A stretch of DNA of 20,030 bases from CAZASK01 sp964487845 (GTDB lineage: Bacteria > Chlamydiota > Chlamydiia > Chlamydiales > FEN-1388). This document shows, in pieces, positions 1 to 7,266 of the stretch. Positions within the stretch are counted from its first letter, which is position 1. Every line of letters starts with the position of its first letter. Under the pieces are notes generated by a model. The model had not been told where the DNA came from, made no database searches, and worked only from the letters and a program-made list of their open reading frames with translations. The stretch is from positions 1-20,030 of the forward strand of contig CAZASK010000030.1 in the NCBI GenBank assembly GCA_964487845.1, given 5' to 3'. A program made the position numbers and the translations under genes.

Positions 1-2
1 GA

Positions 3-48
3 AAATAGGAAATTTCTAAATTGGTGAAATAGGAAATTTTAAACTTGG
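3..48. repeat. Two tandem copies of a ~22-24 bp AT-rich repeat
   Basis: Positions 3-24 and 27-48 both begin with AAATAGGAAATTT and end with TTGG after a TAAA-like spacer, so the unit repeats with a 24-bp period. A weaker echo (CATAGGGAAA) follows at 63-72. The array may continue upstream of the window edge. It lies in the 142-bp gap before tadA. Function is unknown; it could be a regulatory or simple-repeat tract. Confidence 0.6.
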
Positions 49-142
49 TTTAACAGGGGAAACATAGGGAAAGCAAGCATAAGTTAGCTAGTCGTATACG
101 CCCTCTTGTCGAAAATAGCAAGTTCCAAGTATCTTCTCTTCG

Positions 143-646
143 ATGAAACAGTTAGATATGATACCACCACTTGATCAGATTCAAACAGCCGATGAGCGCT
201 GGATGCGTGAGGCGCTAAAAGAAGCGGTAAAAGCGTTTGAAAAGGATGAAGTGCCTGTGGGGGCTGTCCTTGTCATGGACAATACGATTATTTCACGCGG
301 ACATAACCAAGTAGAGCTACTGCGAGATGCAACAGCGCATGCGGAGATGCTCTGCATCACGACAGCAGAAAATGCGCTGGGAAATTGGAGATTGAATGAG
401 TGCACGCTCTACTGCACGCTTGAGCCTTGTGCGATGTGTGCAGGAGCTATGCTATTGTCTCGAGTGGGCCGCCTGGTGTGGGGTGCGCGAGATGTGCGGC
501 ATGGAGCAAACGGCAGCTGGGTCGATCTTTTTGCAAAGCCGCATCCAACACATGTATTGCCTGTAGTGTCTGGGGTTTTGCAGCCATGGTGTGAAAACAT
601 CATGAAGACCTTTTTTCGAAAAAAACGTGCTACTCAAGATGAGTGA
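143..646 (+). CDS. tadA: tRNA-specific adenosine deaminase TadA
   Basis: This zinc enzyme of the cytidine/deoxycytidylate deaminase fold converts adenosine to inosine at the wobble position (A34) of tRNA-Arg(ACG), letting one tRNA read several arginine codons. The protein has 167 residues, the normal size for TadA. The zinc and proton-shuttle motif HAE is at residues 66-68 (His66, Glu68) and the second zinc motif PCAMC at 95-99 (Cys96, Cys99). The N-terminal region EVPVGAVLV (36-44) and the C-terminal KTFFRKKR segment are also typical of TadA rather than of other deaminases. No clear ribosome binding site is seen before ATG 143; ATG 158 or ATG 203 could be used instead, and residues 1-20 look dispensable. 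A small gene follows immediately, so the two are probably co-transcribed. Confidence 0.93.
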   Translation: MKQLDMIPPLDQIQTADERWMREALKEAVKAFEKDEVPVGAVLVMDNTIISRGHNQVELLRDATAHAEMLCITTAENALGNWRLNECTLYCTLEPCAMCAGAMLLSRVGRLVWGARDVRHGANGSWVDLFAKPHPTHVLPVVSGVLQPWCENIMKTFFRKKRATQDE

Positions 647-648
647 CT

Positions 649-858
649 ATGGAAGTTCTTCTGCAAGAAATGATAGACGGTCAGCAGCTCAAGTTGCTTT
701 CTGCGGCGCAAATGAAGGTGCCACATATTACGCAAGAAGATATATTACAGCCTCAAGACTACCCTGAGCTCGAGATGGATCCTGAATTTCGTTTTGAAGA
801 GGGTCTTTTAGTGGGGCTGCAATCAGCTCTTGCAGCAATCAGAGCAAATCGTCATTAG
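649..858 (+). CDS. Small conserved-looking hypothetical protein, coupled to tadA
   Basis: I do not recognise this family. ATG 649 lies two bases after the tadA stop and would give 69 residues; an alternative GTG at 643 overlaps the tadA stop codon. Either way, the arrangement suggests translational coupling to tadA. The protein is acidic in the middle (DYPELEMDPEFRFEEG) and ends in a helix-like, alanine-rich segment (LLVGLQSALAAIRANRH). No signal peptide, membrane segment or cysteine pair is visible, so it is probably a small cytosolic protein. The gene ends one base before the stop codon of the convergent membrane-protein gene, leaving no room for a separate terminator. The close packing and ordinary codon use argue that it is a real gene. 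Confidence 0.6.
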   Translation: MEVLLQEMIDGQQLKLLSAAQMKVPHITQEDILQPQDYPELEMDPEFRFEEGLLVGLQSALAAIRANRH

Positions 859-859
859 A

Positions 860-1588
860 TCACTTACGCAGCTTTTTCATAATCTTCCACTCCCAAAATA
901 TCATCGCTTTTTTAGCGGCATGTACGATGAAACGCTCTAGTGGAGCGAGTGAGGTAAATGGGCCAGATAATCCAAGAGCGATCAAGCTATATACGTAACC
1001 TGTGATAAGCGCTGTCAGATATGCTAAAGCTTGAATGTAGTCACCTCTTGCAGTATTTAAAAAAACAGTGCCGACGATGGCTAAAATAGCTATCCAGCTT
1101 GCCTGAATAGGTATTACAAAATATAGAAATACCTTCTGGTAAGGAATGAGCATAATCCATGCTACTACAACTGAAAGAATGGCAGGATATGCAGCGCTAA
1201 ATATATAGGAGGTGTTGTTGTAAAAATGCATTGATGCAAGTGCTGCAGCTGCAGACAAGATCCCTCCTAAAGCATAGAGTCCAAAGAAATGAGTTCTCCC
1301 ATAGGCGAATACGAGTGTCTTGCCGGCAGAGTATAAGATCACCATAGCAAAGAAAAAGTCGAGTAAAAACGAGAACGAAAGCTCAGAAGATGGAATGATG
1401 AAGAGAGAGGTAAATGGTTGCCAAAAATACAGGGAGCTCAGACAGAGGCTGTTGAGGGTAAAGATCTGAATCGCCGGGAAAAGCGTATTGAAGCTGATTG
1501 CAAGAAGAGAGGCTATCGAAATCGCGCGAACGAGTTGTTTCACGCATGCTGGTGTGTAGTCGAATGAGGTGTTGGTGGTACGTGTCAT
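860..1588 (-). CDS. Rhomboid-fold membrane protein lacking the catalytic dyad (pseudo-rhomboid)
   Basis: A polytopic inner-membrane protein of 242 residues with about six membrane segments. The order of features follows a GlpG-type rhomboid: a WQPFTS motif (56-61) after the first helix and loop, a YGRTHFFGLYALGG stretch (96-109) like the family's 'LG..+F...Y...G', then SAAYPAILSV (131-140) where active rhomboids have a GASG serine motif, then a PYQKVFLYFVIPIQASW segment (149-165), and finally AYLTALITGYVYSLI (189-203) where active enzymes have AHLGG. The serine position is Tyr134 and the histidine position is Tyr190, so intramembrane protease activity is not expected. The start at 1588 is chosen because AAAGGA lies about 9 bases upstream; the open frame extends to 1717, but that extension would overlap the rpmE promoter region. 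Fold assignment is by motif pattern; function is unknown. Confidence 0.65.
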   Translation of the reverse strand: MTRTTNTSFDYTPACVKQLVRAISIASLLAISFNTLFPAIQIFTLNSLCLSSLYFWQPFTSLFIIPSSELSFSFLLDFFFAMVILYSAGKTLVFAYGRTHFFGLYALGGILSAAAALASMHFYNNTSYIFSAAYPAILSVVVAWIMLIPYQKVFLYFVIPIQASWIAILAIVGTVFLNTARGDYIQALAYLTALITGYVYSLIALGLSGPFTSLAPLERFIVHAAKKAMIFWEWKIMKKLRK

Positions 1589-1681
1589 GAAATAGCATCC
1601 TTTGCGTATGGGTTCATGGATAATCGAAGCTAGACTATACAAGAAGTGAGGATTTCGAAATAGCCGTGAGAATAAAATATG

Positions 1682-1710
1682 TTGCCTGAAAGAGAAAAGC
1701 TGTGCATAAT
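1682..1710 (+). promoter_or_regulatory. Sigma-70-type promoter for rpmE and the translation block
   Basis: A TTGCCT -35 (1682-1687) and CATAAT -10 (1705-1710) are separated by exactly 17 bases. Transcription would start near 1717, leaving a leader of about 20 bases with AGGAG at 1726-1730, six bases before the rpmE ATG. The major chlamydial sigma factor (sigma66) accepts this consensus. Confidence 0.6.
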
Positions 1711-1736
1711 GCTCCATTATATTTCAGGAGTTACAC

Positions 1737-2054
1737 ATGAAAAAAGAGACCCATCCAAAATATCAAAAAGTGATGTTTGTCGATTCTTCTACGGGGCGTC
1801 GATATTTTATTAACACAACTCTCCAATCCTCAGAAAAAGAGGTGTTCGAAGGTGTGGAATATCCAGTATGTCATGTTTCGATTTCATCATCGTCACACCC
1901 ATACTTTGTCGGCGGCAATCAATTTGTTGATACAGAAGGCCGAGTTGATAAATTTAACAAGAGATATCTTGCTGCACAGCAAAAAGTGGCAGCAAAGCCT
2001 CAGAAGCCAGCTGCTGACAAGGCAAAAGCAAAGGCTGCTTCTAAGAAAAAATAA
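1737..2054 (+). CDS. rpmE2: 50S ribosomal protein L31 type B
   Basis: L31 sits at the central protuberance of the 50S subunit and helps bridge it to the 30S head. The sequence begins MKKETHPKYQKVMFVDSSTG and has the SSSHPYFVGG stretch (about residues 51-60) that marks the family. Only one cysteine (Cys45) is present, so the zinc-binding CxxC pair of type A L31 is absent and this is the zinc-independent type B form. At 105 residues it is longer than a usual L31 because of a lysine/alanine-rich C-terminal tail (residues ~84-105), consistent with rRNA contact. ATG 1737 has a good AGGAG site six bases upstream. It heads the translation block and precedes prfA, as in Chlamydia. Confidence 0.95.
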   Translation: MKKETHPKYQKVMFVDSSTGRRYFINTTLQSSEKEVFEGVEYPVCHVSISSSSHPYFVGGNQFVDTEGRVDKFNKRYLAAQQKVAAKPQKPAADKAKAKAASKKK

Positions 2055-2060
2055 TCTAAT

Positions 2061-2082
2061 GAGGGGATTTTACAATTCCCTC
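2061..2082 (+). terminator. Possible terminator or attenuator hairpin after rpmE
   Basis: GAGGGGATT (2061-2069) and AATTCCCTC (2074-2082) form a 9-bp stem with one G-T pair and a TTAC loop. It begins six bases after the rpmE stop. No T-run follows, so it may reduce read-through, or process or protect the rpmE mRNA end, rather than act as a full intrinsic terminator. Confidence 0.4.
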
Positions 2083-2181
2083 TAATGTATAGCGGCGTAA
2101 CCATTCAGTGGTGCTGGATGGCCCCAATCTTTATTACAAGCAAAGCTTCAGCGTCAAACATAGTAGCTATTTCTTCAACGT

Positions 2182-3249
2182 ATGGATGATAAAGTACAAC
2201 CTATCTTAGAGCGACTGAGAGACGTAGAAGAAGAGCTTTCTCATGAAAGCGCTCATCTTGATCAAAAGCGATATAAAGCTCTCGCTCAGGAGCATTCATA
2301 TCTCCTTGAGGTGCGTGCAGCGCATGAAGCTCTAGTTTCAATTCAGACACAATTAGCAGATAATGAAGCGCTGCTGCAGTCAGAAACAGATCTAGAATTT
2401 GTAGAAGTTCTTAAAGAGGATGTTGCAAGACTGCAAGAGGAAAAAATACATGCAGCTAAAAAGTTGCAAAATCTTCTTGTCCCTCCAAACCCCCAGGATC
2501 ACGCAAATGTAATTATCGAACTGCGTGCGGGTACAGGCGGACAGGAGGCGATGCTTTTTGTTGCTGACTGCGTGCGAATGTATCAGCTCTACGCTGCGCA
2601 CATGAAATGGAAGTATGAGCCGCTCTCTGCAACTGAATCGGACTTGGGCGGGTTTAAAGAATATATCATGGTGCTCTCAGGCCATAATGTGCATCGATAT
2701 TTACAGTATGAAGGTGGTACGCACCGTGTTCAGCGAGTGCCAGCAACGGAAGCTCAAGGGCGTGTTCACACGTCGACCATTACTATCGCTGTTTTGTTGG
2801 AGCCAGAAGATGATGGCGATATAGAGCTGAATGAAGCCGATTTACGTATGGAGGCTACTCGATCATCAGGAGCGGGTGGTCAGCACGTCAATAAAACAGA
2901 CAGTGCTGTGCGAATTACACATTTACCGACAGGCATTGCTGTCTTTTGTCAAGAAGAGCGTAGTCAGCATAAAAATAAAGATAAAGCTATGAGGCTTTTA
3001 CGTGCAAAACTTGCAGAAATTGAGCGTACACGTAAAAAGCAAGAGGTGGATTCCAAGCGATCAGAACAGGTTGGGGGAGCAGAACGCGCAGAAAAAATAC
3101 GCACCTATAATTACCCCCAAAATCGCGTAACGGATCATCGCGTTAATCTCACAAAGTATAACCTTGATCGTGTAATGAATGGCGATTTAGAAGAGTTCAG
3201 TGAAACACTCGTAGCTCACTACCAAGGTGTGGATGTGTCTCTTCTATGA
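2182..3249 (+). CDS. prfA: Peptide chain release factor 1
   Basis: RF1 recognises UAA and UAG stop codons in the ribosomal A site and triggers hydrolysis of peptidyl-tRNA. The 355-residue length is standard. An N-terminal helical domain (about 1-100) is followed by the codon-recognition motif PAT at 187-189 (the P-x-T tripeptide of RF1, rather than SPF of RF2) and the catalytic loop SGAGGQHVNKTDSAVR, with GGQ at 232-234. The glutamine of GGQ is the methylation target of PrmC, the next gene. ATG 2182 gives the usual N-terminus, but no convincing ribosome binding site is seen upstream. The stop codon overlaps the prmC start by four bases (ATGA), so the two are translationally coupled. Confidence 0.97.
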   Translation: MDDKVQPILERLRDVEEELSHESAHLDQKRYKALAQEHSYLLEVRAAHEALVSIQTQLADNEALLQSETDLEFVEVLKEDVARLQEEKIHAAKKLQNLLVPPNPQDHANVIIELRAGTGGQEAMLFVADCVRMYQLYAAHMKWKYEPLSATESDLGGFKEYIMVLSGHNVHRYLQYEGGTHRVQRVPATEAQGRVHTSTITIAVLLEPEDDGDIELNEADLRMEATRSSGAGGQHVNKTDSAVRITHLPTGIAVFCQEERSQHKNKDKAMRLLRAKLAEIERTRKKQEVDSKRSEQVGGAERAEKIRTYNYPQNRVTDHRVNLTKYNLDRVMNGDLEEFSETLVAHYQGVDVSLL

Positions 3250-4076
3250 TTGCGTTGATAGAAGTTCTTCATAAGTCCTGTGATTTTCTTGCTGCACAAG
3301 GTATTGAGTCGCCAAGAAAAGATGTTGAGCGATTAATTGCCCACGTCTTGAAAATAAAACGTTTAGAAGTATATCTTCAGCACGATCGCCCGCTCCTTGA
3401 AAATGAGCTTGTATGTATACGAGAAGGTCTTCGCCGTCTTGCAAAGCATGAGCCTATACAGTATATTGAAGGGGAGGTTGCCTTCCATAACGCTCTTTTT
3501 CTTGTGAATCAAAATGTATTGATTCCCAGACCTGAAACAGAGCTTTTAGTAGAAATGGCTGTTTCGCATAAAGAAACAGGCTCTATTTTAGATATGTGTA
3601 CAGGATCTGGCTGTATCGGTATCTCAGTCAAAAAGGCGCTGCCCCAAGCGCATGTGGTACTAGCAGACATTTCAAAAGCTGCACTTGATATCGCCTATAA
3701 AAATATGATCAAAAATAAAGTAAATGTTGAGATTATTGAGAGCGATCTGTTTGCAAATCTTTCTGGTAGACGTTTTGATCTTATTGTGTGTAACCCCCCC
3801 TATATTTCAACGACGGAATATGAAGCTCTCGACCCGAGTGTTATACGATATGAGCCACAACTTGCGCTGCTGAGTGGTCCAAGTGGACTGGAAGTGTATG
3901 AAAAAATAGCTGCAGAAGCAAGAAAATATATGTATCCCGAAGCTCGACTGCTACTTGAAATAGGAGCTTCTCAAGGTGAGTCTGTGCAAACACTTTTTCT
4001 CTCGATGGGCTATGCAGAAGCAGCCCTACGTACAGATTTTTCAGGTAGAGAGCGATATTTGACAATAATTGCATGA
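3246..4076 (+). CDS. prmC: Release factor glutamine methyltransferase PrmC (HemK)
   Basis: PrmC uses S-adenosylmethionine to methylate the glutamine of the GGQ motif in RF1 and RF2, which speeds translation termination. The 276-residue protein has an N-terminal helical substrate-binding part (1-95), the SAM-binding motif ILDMCTGSGCIGIS (114-127), the acidic ribose-binding position in VVLADIS (137-143), and the catalytic NPPY at 183-186 within DLIVCNPPYIS. The substrate prfA lies directly upstream and overlaps by four bases, a common and functionally meaningful pairing. The C-terminal LLLEIGASQG segment is also typical of the family. A 63-base gap separates it from ffh. Confidence 0.96.
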   Translation: MIALIEVLHKSCDFLAAQGIESPRKDVERLIAHVLKIKRLEVYLQHDRPLLENELVCIREGLRRLAKHEPIQYIEGEVAFHNALFLVNQNVLIPRPETELLVEMAVSHKETGSILDMCTGSGCIGISVKKALPQAHVVLADISKAALDIAYKNMIKNKVNVEIIESDLFANLSGRRFDLIVCNPPYISTTEYEALDPSVIRYEPQLALLSGPSGLEVYEKIAAEARKYMYPEARLLLEIGASQGESVQTLFLSMGYAEAALRTDFSGRERYLTIIA

Positions 4077-4139
4077 AAAAAATCCGTTGATTTGGTATCA
4101 TTCTACCACTTTGACTTTGAGACAAATTTGTGAGTGAAG

Positions 4140-5468
4140 ATGTTCCAGTCTGTAAGCGAAAAATTCCATTCCCTCTTCTCTAAGCTCTTTCGTGAGAAAA
4201 AACTCACAGAAGAGAATGTACAAGAAGCTGTTGAACAGGTGCGCCTAGCTCTTCTCGAAGCTGACGTGCAATACAGCGTTGTCAAGACGTTTATTAAGAG
4301 AGTAAAAGAGAAGGCTGTCGGTCAAGATTTAATCGCAAAAATAGAACCTGGTCAATATTTTGCCAAAATTGTTCACGATGAATTAGTCACCTTGATGGGT
4401 GAGCAAGAGAGCTCTCTACAGCTTAAAAAGCGTCCTGCCGTGATTATGCTATGTGGTCTTCAAGGGTCAGGAAAAACGACACATGCCGTGAAGCTCGCGT
4501 ACTTTTTAAAGAAAAAAGGGACCTTTGCGAATCCCTGTGTGATAGCGTGTGATCTGCAGAGACCTGCTGCAATCGATCAGCTGCAAATGCTTGCAAAAGG
4601 TGCCTCTATCTCAAGTTTTTCGCTGCTAGGAGAAAAAAATCCGGTTGTGGTCGCCAAAGCGGCAATAGATCGAGCGCAGAATGAACGGTGGGATTTATTA
4701 ATTTTTGACACTGCAGGTCGCCTTCATATTGATGAAGACTTGATGGGTGAGCTACAGGCAATTAAAGAATGTGTACAGCCAGAAGAGCTCTTGTTTATAG
4801 CAAATGCATCTTTGGGTCAAGATGCAGTGAAGTCTGCAGCACAATTTAATGAAAGCGTGGCTATCACCGGCTCTATTTTGACAATGCTTGATGGTACATC
4901 TCGAGCTGGTGCGGCTATTTCGATTCGTGAAGTGACGGGTAAGCCACTTCTTTTTGAGGGTATAGGTGAAAAAGTAGAGGATCTTCAGCTTTTTAATCCT
5001 CAATCTATGGCCGATCGCATTCTTGGCATGGGTGATACCATTAATTTGGTAAGAAAAGCAGAAGAGCATCTTAAAGAAGAAGATGCAAAAGATTTAGAAA
5101 AGAAAATTCGTACTGCAAGTTTTACCTATGAAGATTACTTGAAGCAGATGCAGATGATGAAAAAAATGGGTTCATTCAAAAGCCTTTTAGGTATGCTTCC
5201 AGGTATGTCGCAACTGAAAGACCTTCCTGTAGACGATGCTGAGATGGGTCGTGTAGAAGCAATCATTTTGTCGATGACACCGGAAGAGAGACAAGAGAAG
5301 AAAGATTTGAGTATAAGCAGAAGAAAACGTATCGCTAAGGGTGCTGGGATAAAGCTAGATGATGTAAATCGATTAGCAAAATCATTTCAGCATACCAAGC
5401 AATTTTTTAAGAATATTCCAAACAATAAATTATTGAAGAAGATGATCGGAGGATCAATATGGCAGTAA
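4140..5468 (+). CDS. ffh: Signal recognition particle GTPase Ffh (SRP54)
   Basis: Ffh binds 4.5S RNA and hydrophobic signal sequences on nascent chains and delivers ribosomes to FtsY at the membrane. Residues below count from ATG 4140; a GTG at 4134 would add two residues. The N domain (1-~95) precedes the G domain with the P-loop GLQGSGKTT (106-114) and DTAGR (190-194). The M domain follows with a methionine-rich stretch (MQMMKKMG), GMLPGMSQL and the RNA-binding SRRKRIAKGAG. Length is normal. Two changes stand out: the G4 motif, usually TKxDG, reads TMLDG (248-252), and the preceding 'VDA..GQDA' reads ANASLGQDA (221-229). The GTSRAGAA stretch also differs from the usual GDARGGAA. The end overlaps rpsP by ten bases. 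Confidence 0.96.
   Translation: MFQSVSEKFHSLFSKLFREKKLTEENVQEAVEQVRLALLEADVQYSVVKTFIKRVKEKAVGQDLIAKIEPGQYFAKIVHDELVTLMGEQESSLQLKKRPAVIMLCGLQGSGKTTHAVKLAYFLKKKGTFANPCVIACDLQRPAAIDQLQMLAKGASISSFSLLGEKNPVVVAKAAIDRAQNERWDLLIFDTAGRLHIDEDLMGELQAIKECVQPEELLFIANASLGQDAVKSAAQFNESVAITGSILTMLDGTSRAGAAISIREVTGKPLLFEGIGEKVEDLQLFNPQSMADRILGMGDTINLVRKAEEHLKEEDAKDLEKKIRTASFTYEDYLKQMQMMKKMGSFKSLLGMLPGMSQLKDLPVDDAEMGRVEAIILSMTPEERQEKKDLSISRRKRIAKGAGIKLDDVNRLAKSFQHTKQFFKNIPNNKLLKKMIGGSIWQ
5448..5452 (+). promoter_or_regulatory. Strong ribosome binding site for rpsP inside the ffh end
   Basis: GGAGG lies six bases before ATG 5459 and within the last codons of ffh. It allows high-level independent initiation of S16, even though the two genes overlap by ten bases and ffh is needed in much smaller amounts. 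Confidence 0.7.
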
Positions 5469-5806
5469 AAATACGCCTACGTGCTCAAGGCTGCAAGAAT
5501 CGAGTGATGTATCGATTAGTAGCTGCGGATTCACGTGCACCACGTGATGGAAAGTATATCGAAAATCTCGGTTGGTATAATCCATTTGCCCACAATGAAG
5601 AACAGCAGCTGAATATCAAACCAGATCGCATTCAGTACTGGATTTCGCAAGGTGCTCAAGTATCAGATAAAGCAGTATGTCTGATTAAGAAGTTGGCGCC
5701 AGCAATAGTAACTGAGATGCGTGCTAAGTCGCAAAAGAAGCATATGAGTGTGGTAAGAGAAAGACAAGAACATCGCCACCATCGTGCTGAATTGCATAGC
5801 AAGTAG
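5459..5806 (+). CDS. rpsP: 30S ribosomal protein S16
   Basis: S16 is a 16S-rRNA-binding protein of the 30S body that assists assembly. The N-terminus MAVKIRLRAQGCKNRVMYRL and the following ADSRAPRDGKYIENLGWYNP are highly characteristic. The protein has 115 residues, longer than a minimal S16 (~80-90), because of a basic, histidine-rich C-terminal tail (KKHMSVVRERQEHRHHRAELHSK region). It starts from a strong GGAGG site inside ffh and is followed after 16 bases by trmD, giving the widespread rpsP-trmD-rplS arrangement (without rimM here). Confidence 0.97.
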   Translation: MAVKIRLRAQGCKNRVMYRLVAADSRAPRDGKYIENLGWYNPFAHNEEQQLNIKPDRIQYWISQGAQVSDKAVCLIKKLAPAIVTEMRAKSQKKHMSVVRERQEHRHHRAELHSK

Positions 5807-5822
5807 TAAGAGCCCATAATGC

Positions 5823-6815
5823 ATGCGTATTGAGGTACTGTCACTTTTTCCTGAATATTTTCAAGGACCGTTTAGTGAGACGATGATTAAGCAAGCTCAG
5901 GAAAAGGGGCTTATTGAAATCAATCTTGTGGATATTCGATCCTATTCTACGGATAAGTTTCGAAGAGTGGATGACAGACCTTATGGGGGCGGCCCAGGGA
6001 TGGTCATGATGGCAGATCCAGTGGTTGCGTGCGTGAAAGATCGCACTCGGCCTGGAGCAAAAGTTGTCTATCTATCTCCCCAAGGGGCGCCTCTTACACA
6101 TGCAAAGTGTCGAGAATTGGCAGGATGTAATCATCTTGTTTTATTATGCGGGCACTACGAGGGTATAGATGAAAGGGCTATAGACGCGGTAGTGGATGAG
6201 GAGATTCGCGTTGGAGACTTCGTTTTAACGAATGGCTGCCTTGCAGCGTGTGTCTTAGTTGATGCGGTGAGTCGTTTTGTCCCTGGAGTATTAGGTGATG
6301 CTCAGGCGTGCGAGCAAGATTCATTTGAGGGTGGATTGCTCGACTGGCCACACTATACAAGACCCTTCGAATTTGAAGGAGTGATGGTTCCTGATGTGCT
6401 GCTGTCGGGAAATCATGAAGCGATCAATGTGTGGAGGCAGAAAGAGGCTCACAGGAGAACGAAAGAGCGTCGCTTTGACTTATATCTCAACTGGCTAGAG
6501 AACCATTCTCAGGCAGTTGAAACAGCTATATCATCCAAGAGCATGTGTTTAGAAAGCATAGCTATAAAGACAAGTGCGAGTGAAGAAAGTAGACGTTTTT
6601 ATAAAAAGTTATTTGTAGGTGTTGATCTTCGCCATATAGCGATAGCGGATGAGTGCGCAGTGCATATTAGCCTTGAGCTTGATGAATATGTGATGTTCAA
6701 AAGGCGTGTAAAAAAGCTGACGAAGCTTATCAGTGCTGAGGCAGTGGCAGAAGAGAGATTTTCATTTAGAGATCCTGACAGCAATATATGGGTTGTCAGT
6801 TTGAGAAAAGGGTAA
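5823..6815 (+). CDS. trmD: tRNA (guanine-N1-)-methyltransferase TrmD with extra C-terminal VOC-like domain
   Basis: TrmD makes m1G37 next to the anticodon, which prevents +1 frameshifting on proline and other codons. The SPOUT knot region shows LLCGHYEGIDERAID (107-121) and EIRVGDFVLTNGCLAA (127-142). The catalytic aspartate is expected at Asp174 in LLDWPHYTRP, and SGNHEAINVWR (195-205) follows. The usual enzyme ends near residue 235-245, but this protein runs to 330. The extra segment (about 240-328) contains FYKKLFVGVDL early and FRDPDSNIWVVSL at its end, a pattern like glyoxalase/bleomycin-resistance (VOC) domains, though metal ligands are not obvious. From memory, chlamydial TrmD proteins are also long. 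The knot loop GGELPA of most TrmDs reads NGCLAA here. Confidence 0.93.
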   Translation: MRIEVLSLFPEYFQGPFSETMIKQAQEKGLIEINLVDIRSYSTDKFRRVDDRPYGGGPGMVMMADPVVACVKDRTRPGAKVVYLSPQGAPLTHAKCRELAGCNHLVLLCGHYEGIDERAIDAVVDEEIRVGDFVLTNGCLAACVLVDAVSRFVPGVLGDAQACEQDSFEGGLLDWPHYTRPFEFEGVMVPDVLLSGNHEAINVWRQKEAHRRTKERRFDLYLNWLENHSQAVETAISSKSMCLESIAIKTSASEESRRFYKKLFVGVDLRHIAIADECAVHISLELDEYVMFKRRVKKLTKLISAEAVAEERFSFRDPDSNIWVVSLRKG

Positions 6816-6832
6816 TTAAGGAGAGTAAAGAA

Positions 6833-7252
6833 ATGAGCAAACATCCAAAAGTAGTTGAGTTCGAGCAAGAGCATATCAAAAAAAGTATGCCTGAGTTTCG
6901 TGTAGGTGATACGATCACTATCCAATCTCGTATCGTTGAAGAAGGTGGAAAAGAGCGTCTTCAGGCGTTTACTGGCACTGTAATCGCACGCAAAGGAAGC
7001 GGAGTTTCAGAAACTGTTTCTGTACACCGAGTAGCATATGGCGAAGGTATGGAGCGAGTTTTTTATCTACACAGCCCATTAATTGCATCGGTTGAGTTGG
7101 TTCGTAGCGGTGACGTACGTAGAAACAAACTCTACTACCTCAGAGGCACATCTGGTAAAGCATCGAAAGTAAAAGCACGCTACAAAGCTGACAAAACAGC
7201 TGCTGTTCAAGTGGATGCTGAAACTTTGACAACAACGGATGCTACACTCTAA
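6833..7252 (+). CDS. rplS: 50S ribosomal protein L19
   Basis: L19 lies at the interface of the 50S and 30S subunits. The 139-residue product contains FRVGDTITIQSRIVEEGGKE, then ERLQAFTGTVIARKGSG, YGEGMERVFYLHSP and RRNKLYYLRG, all signature stretches. The start at 6833 is chosen over an in-frame ATG at 6788 because AAGGAG lies at 6818-6823 with suitable spacing, and the upstream ATG would place the N-terminus inside trmD. A short C-terminal extension rich in Lys, Ala and Thr follows the conserved YLRG. It belongs to the rpsP-trmD-rplS operon and is followed after 14 bases by rnhB. Confidence 0.96.
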   Translation: MSKHPKVVEFEQEHIKKSMPEFRVGDTITIQSRIVEEGGKERLQAFTGTVIARKGSGVSETVSVHRVAYGEGMERVFYLHSPLIASVELVRSGDVRRNKLYYLRGTSGKASKVKARYKADKTAAVQVDAETLTTTDATL

Positions 7253-7266
7253 GCGGATCGCCTTAT

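Noticed and set aside
3..48. Repeats at the left edge as a CRISPR array
   Set aside because: Only two units, no spacers of array length, and no cas genes.
1589..1717. 43-residue N-terminal extension of the rhomboid-like protein
   Set aside because: A good AAAGGA site precedes ATG 1588, and the extension would run into the rpmE promoter; its residues do not resemble the rhomboid N-terminus.
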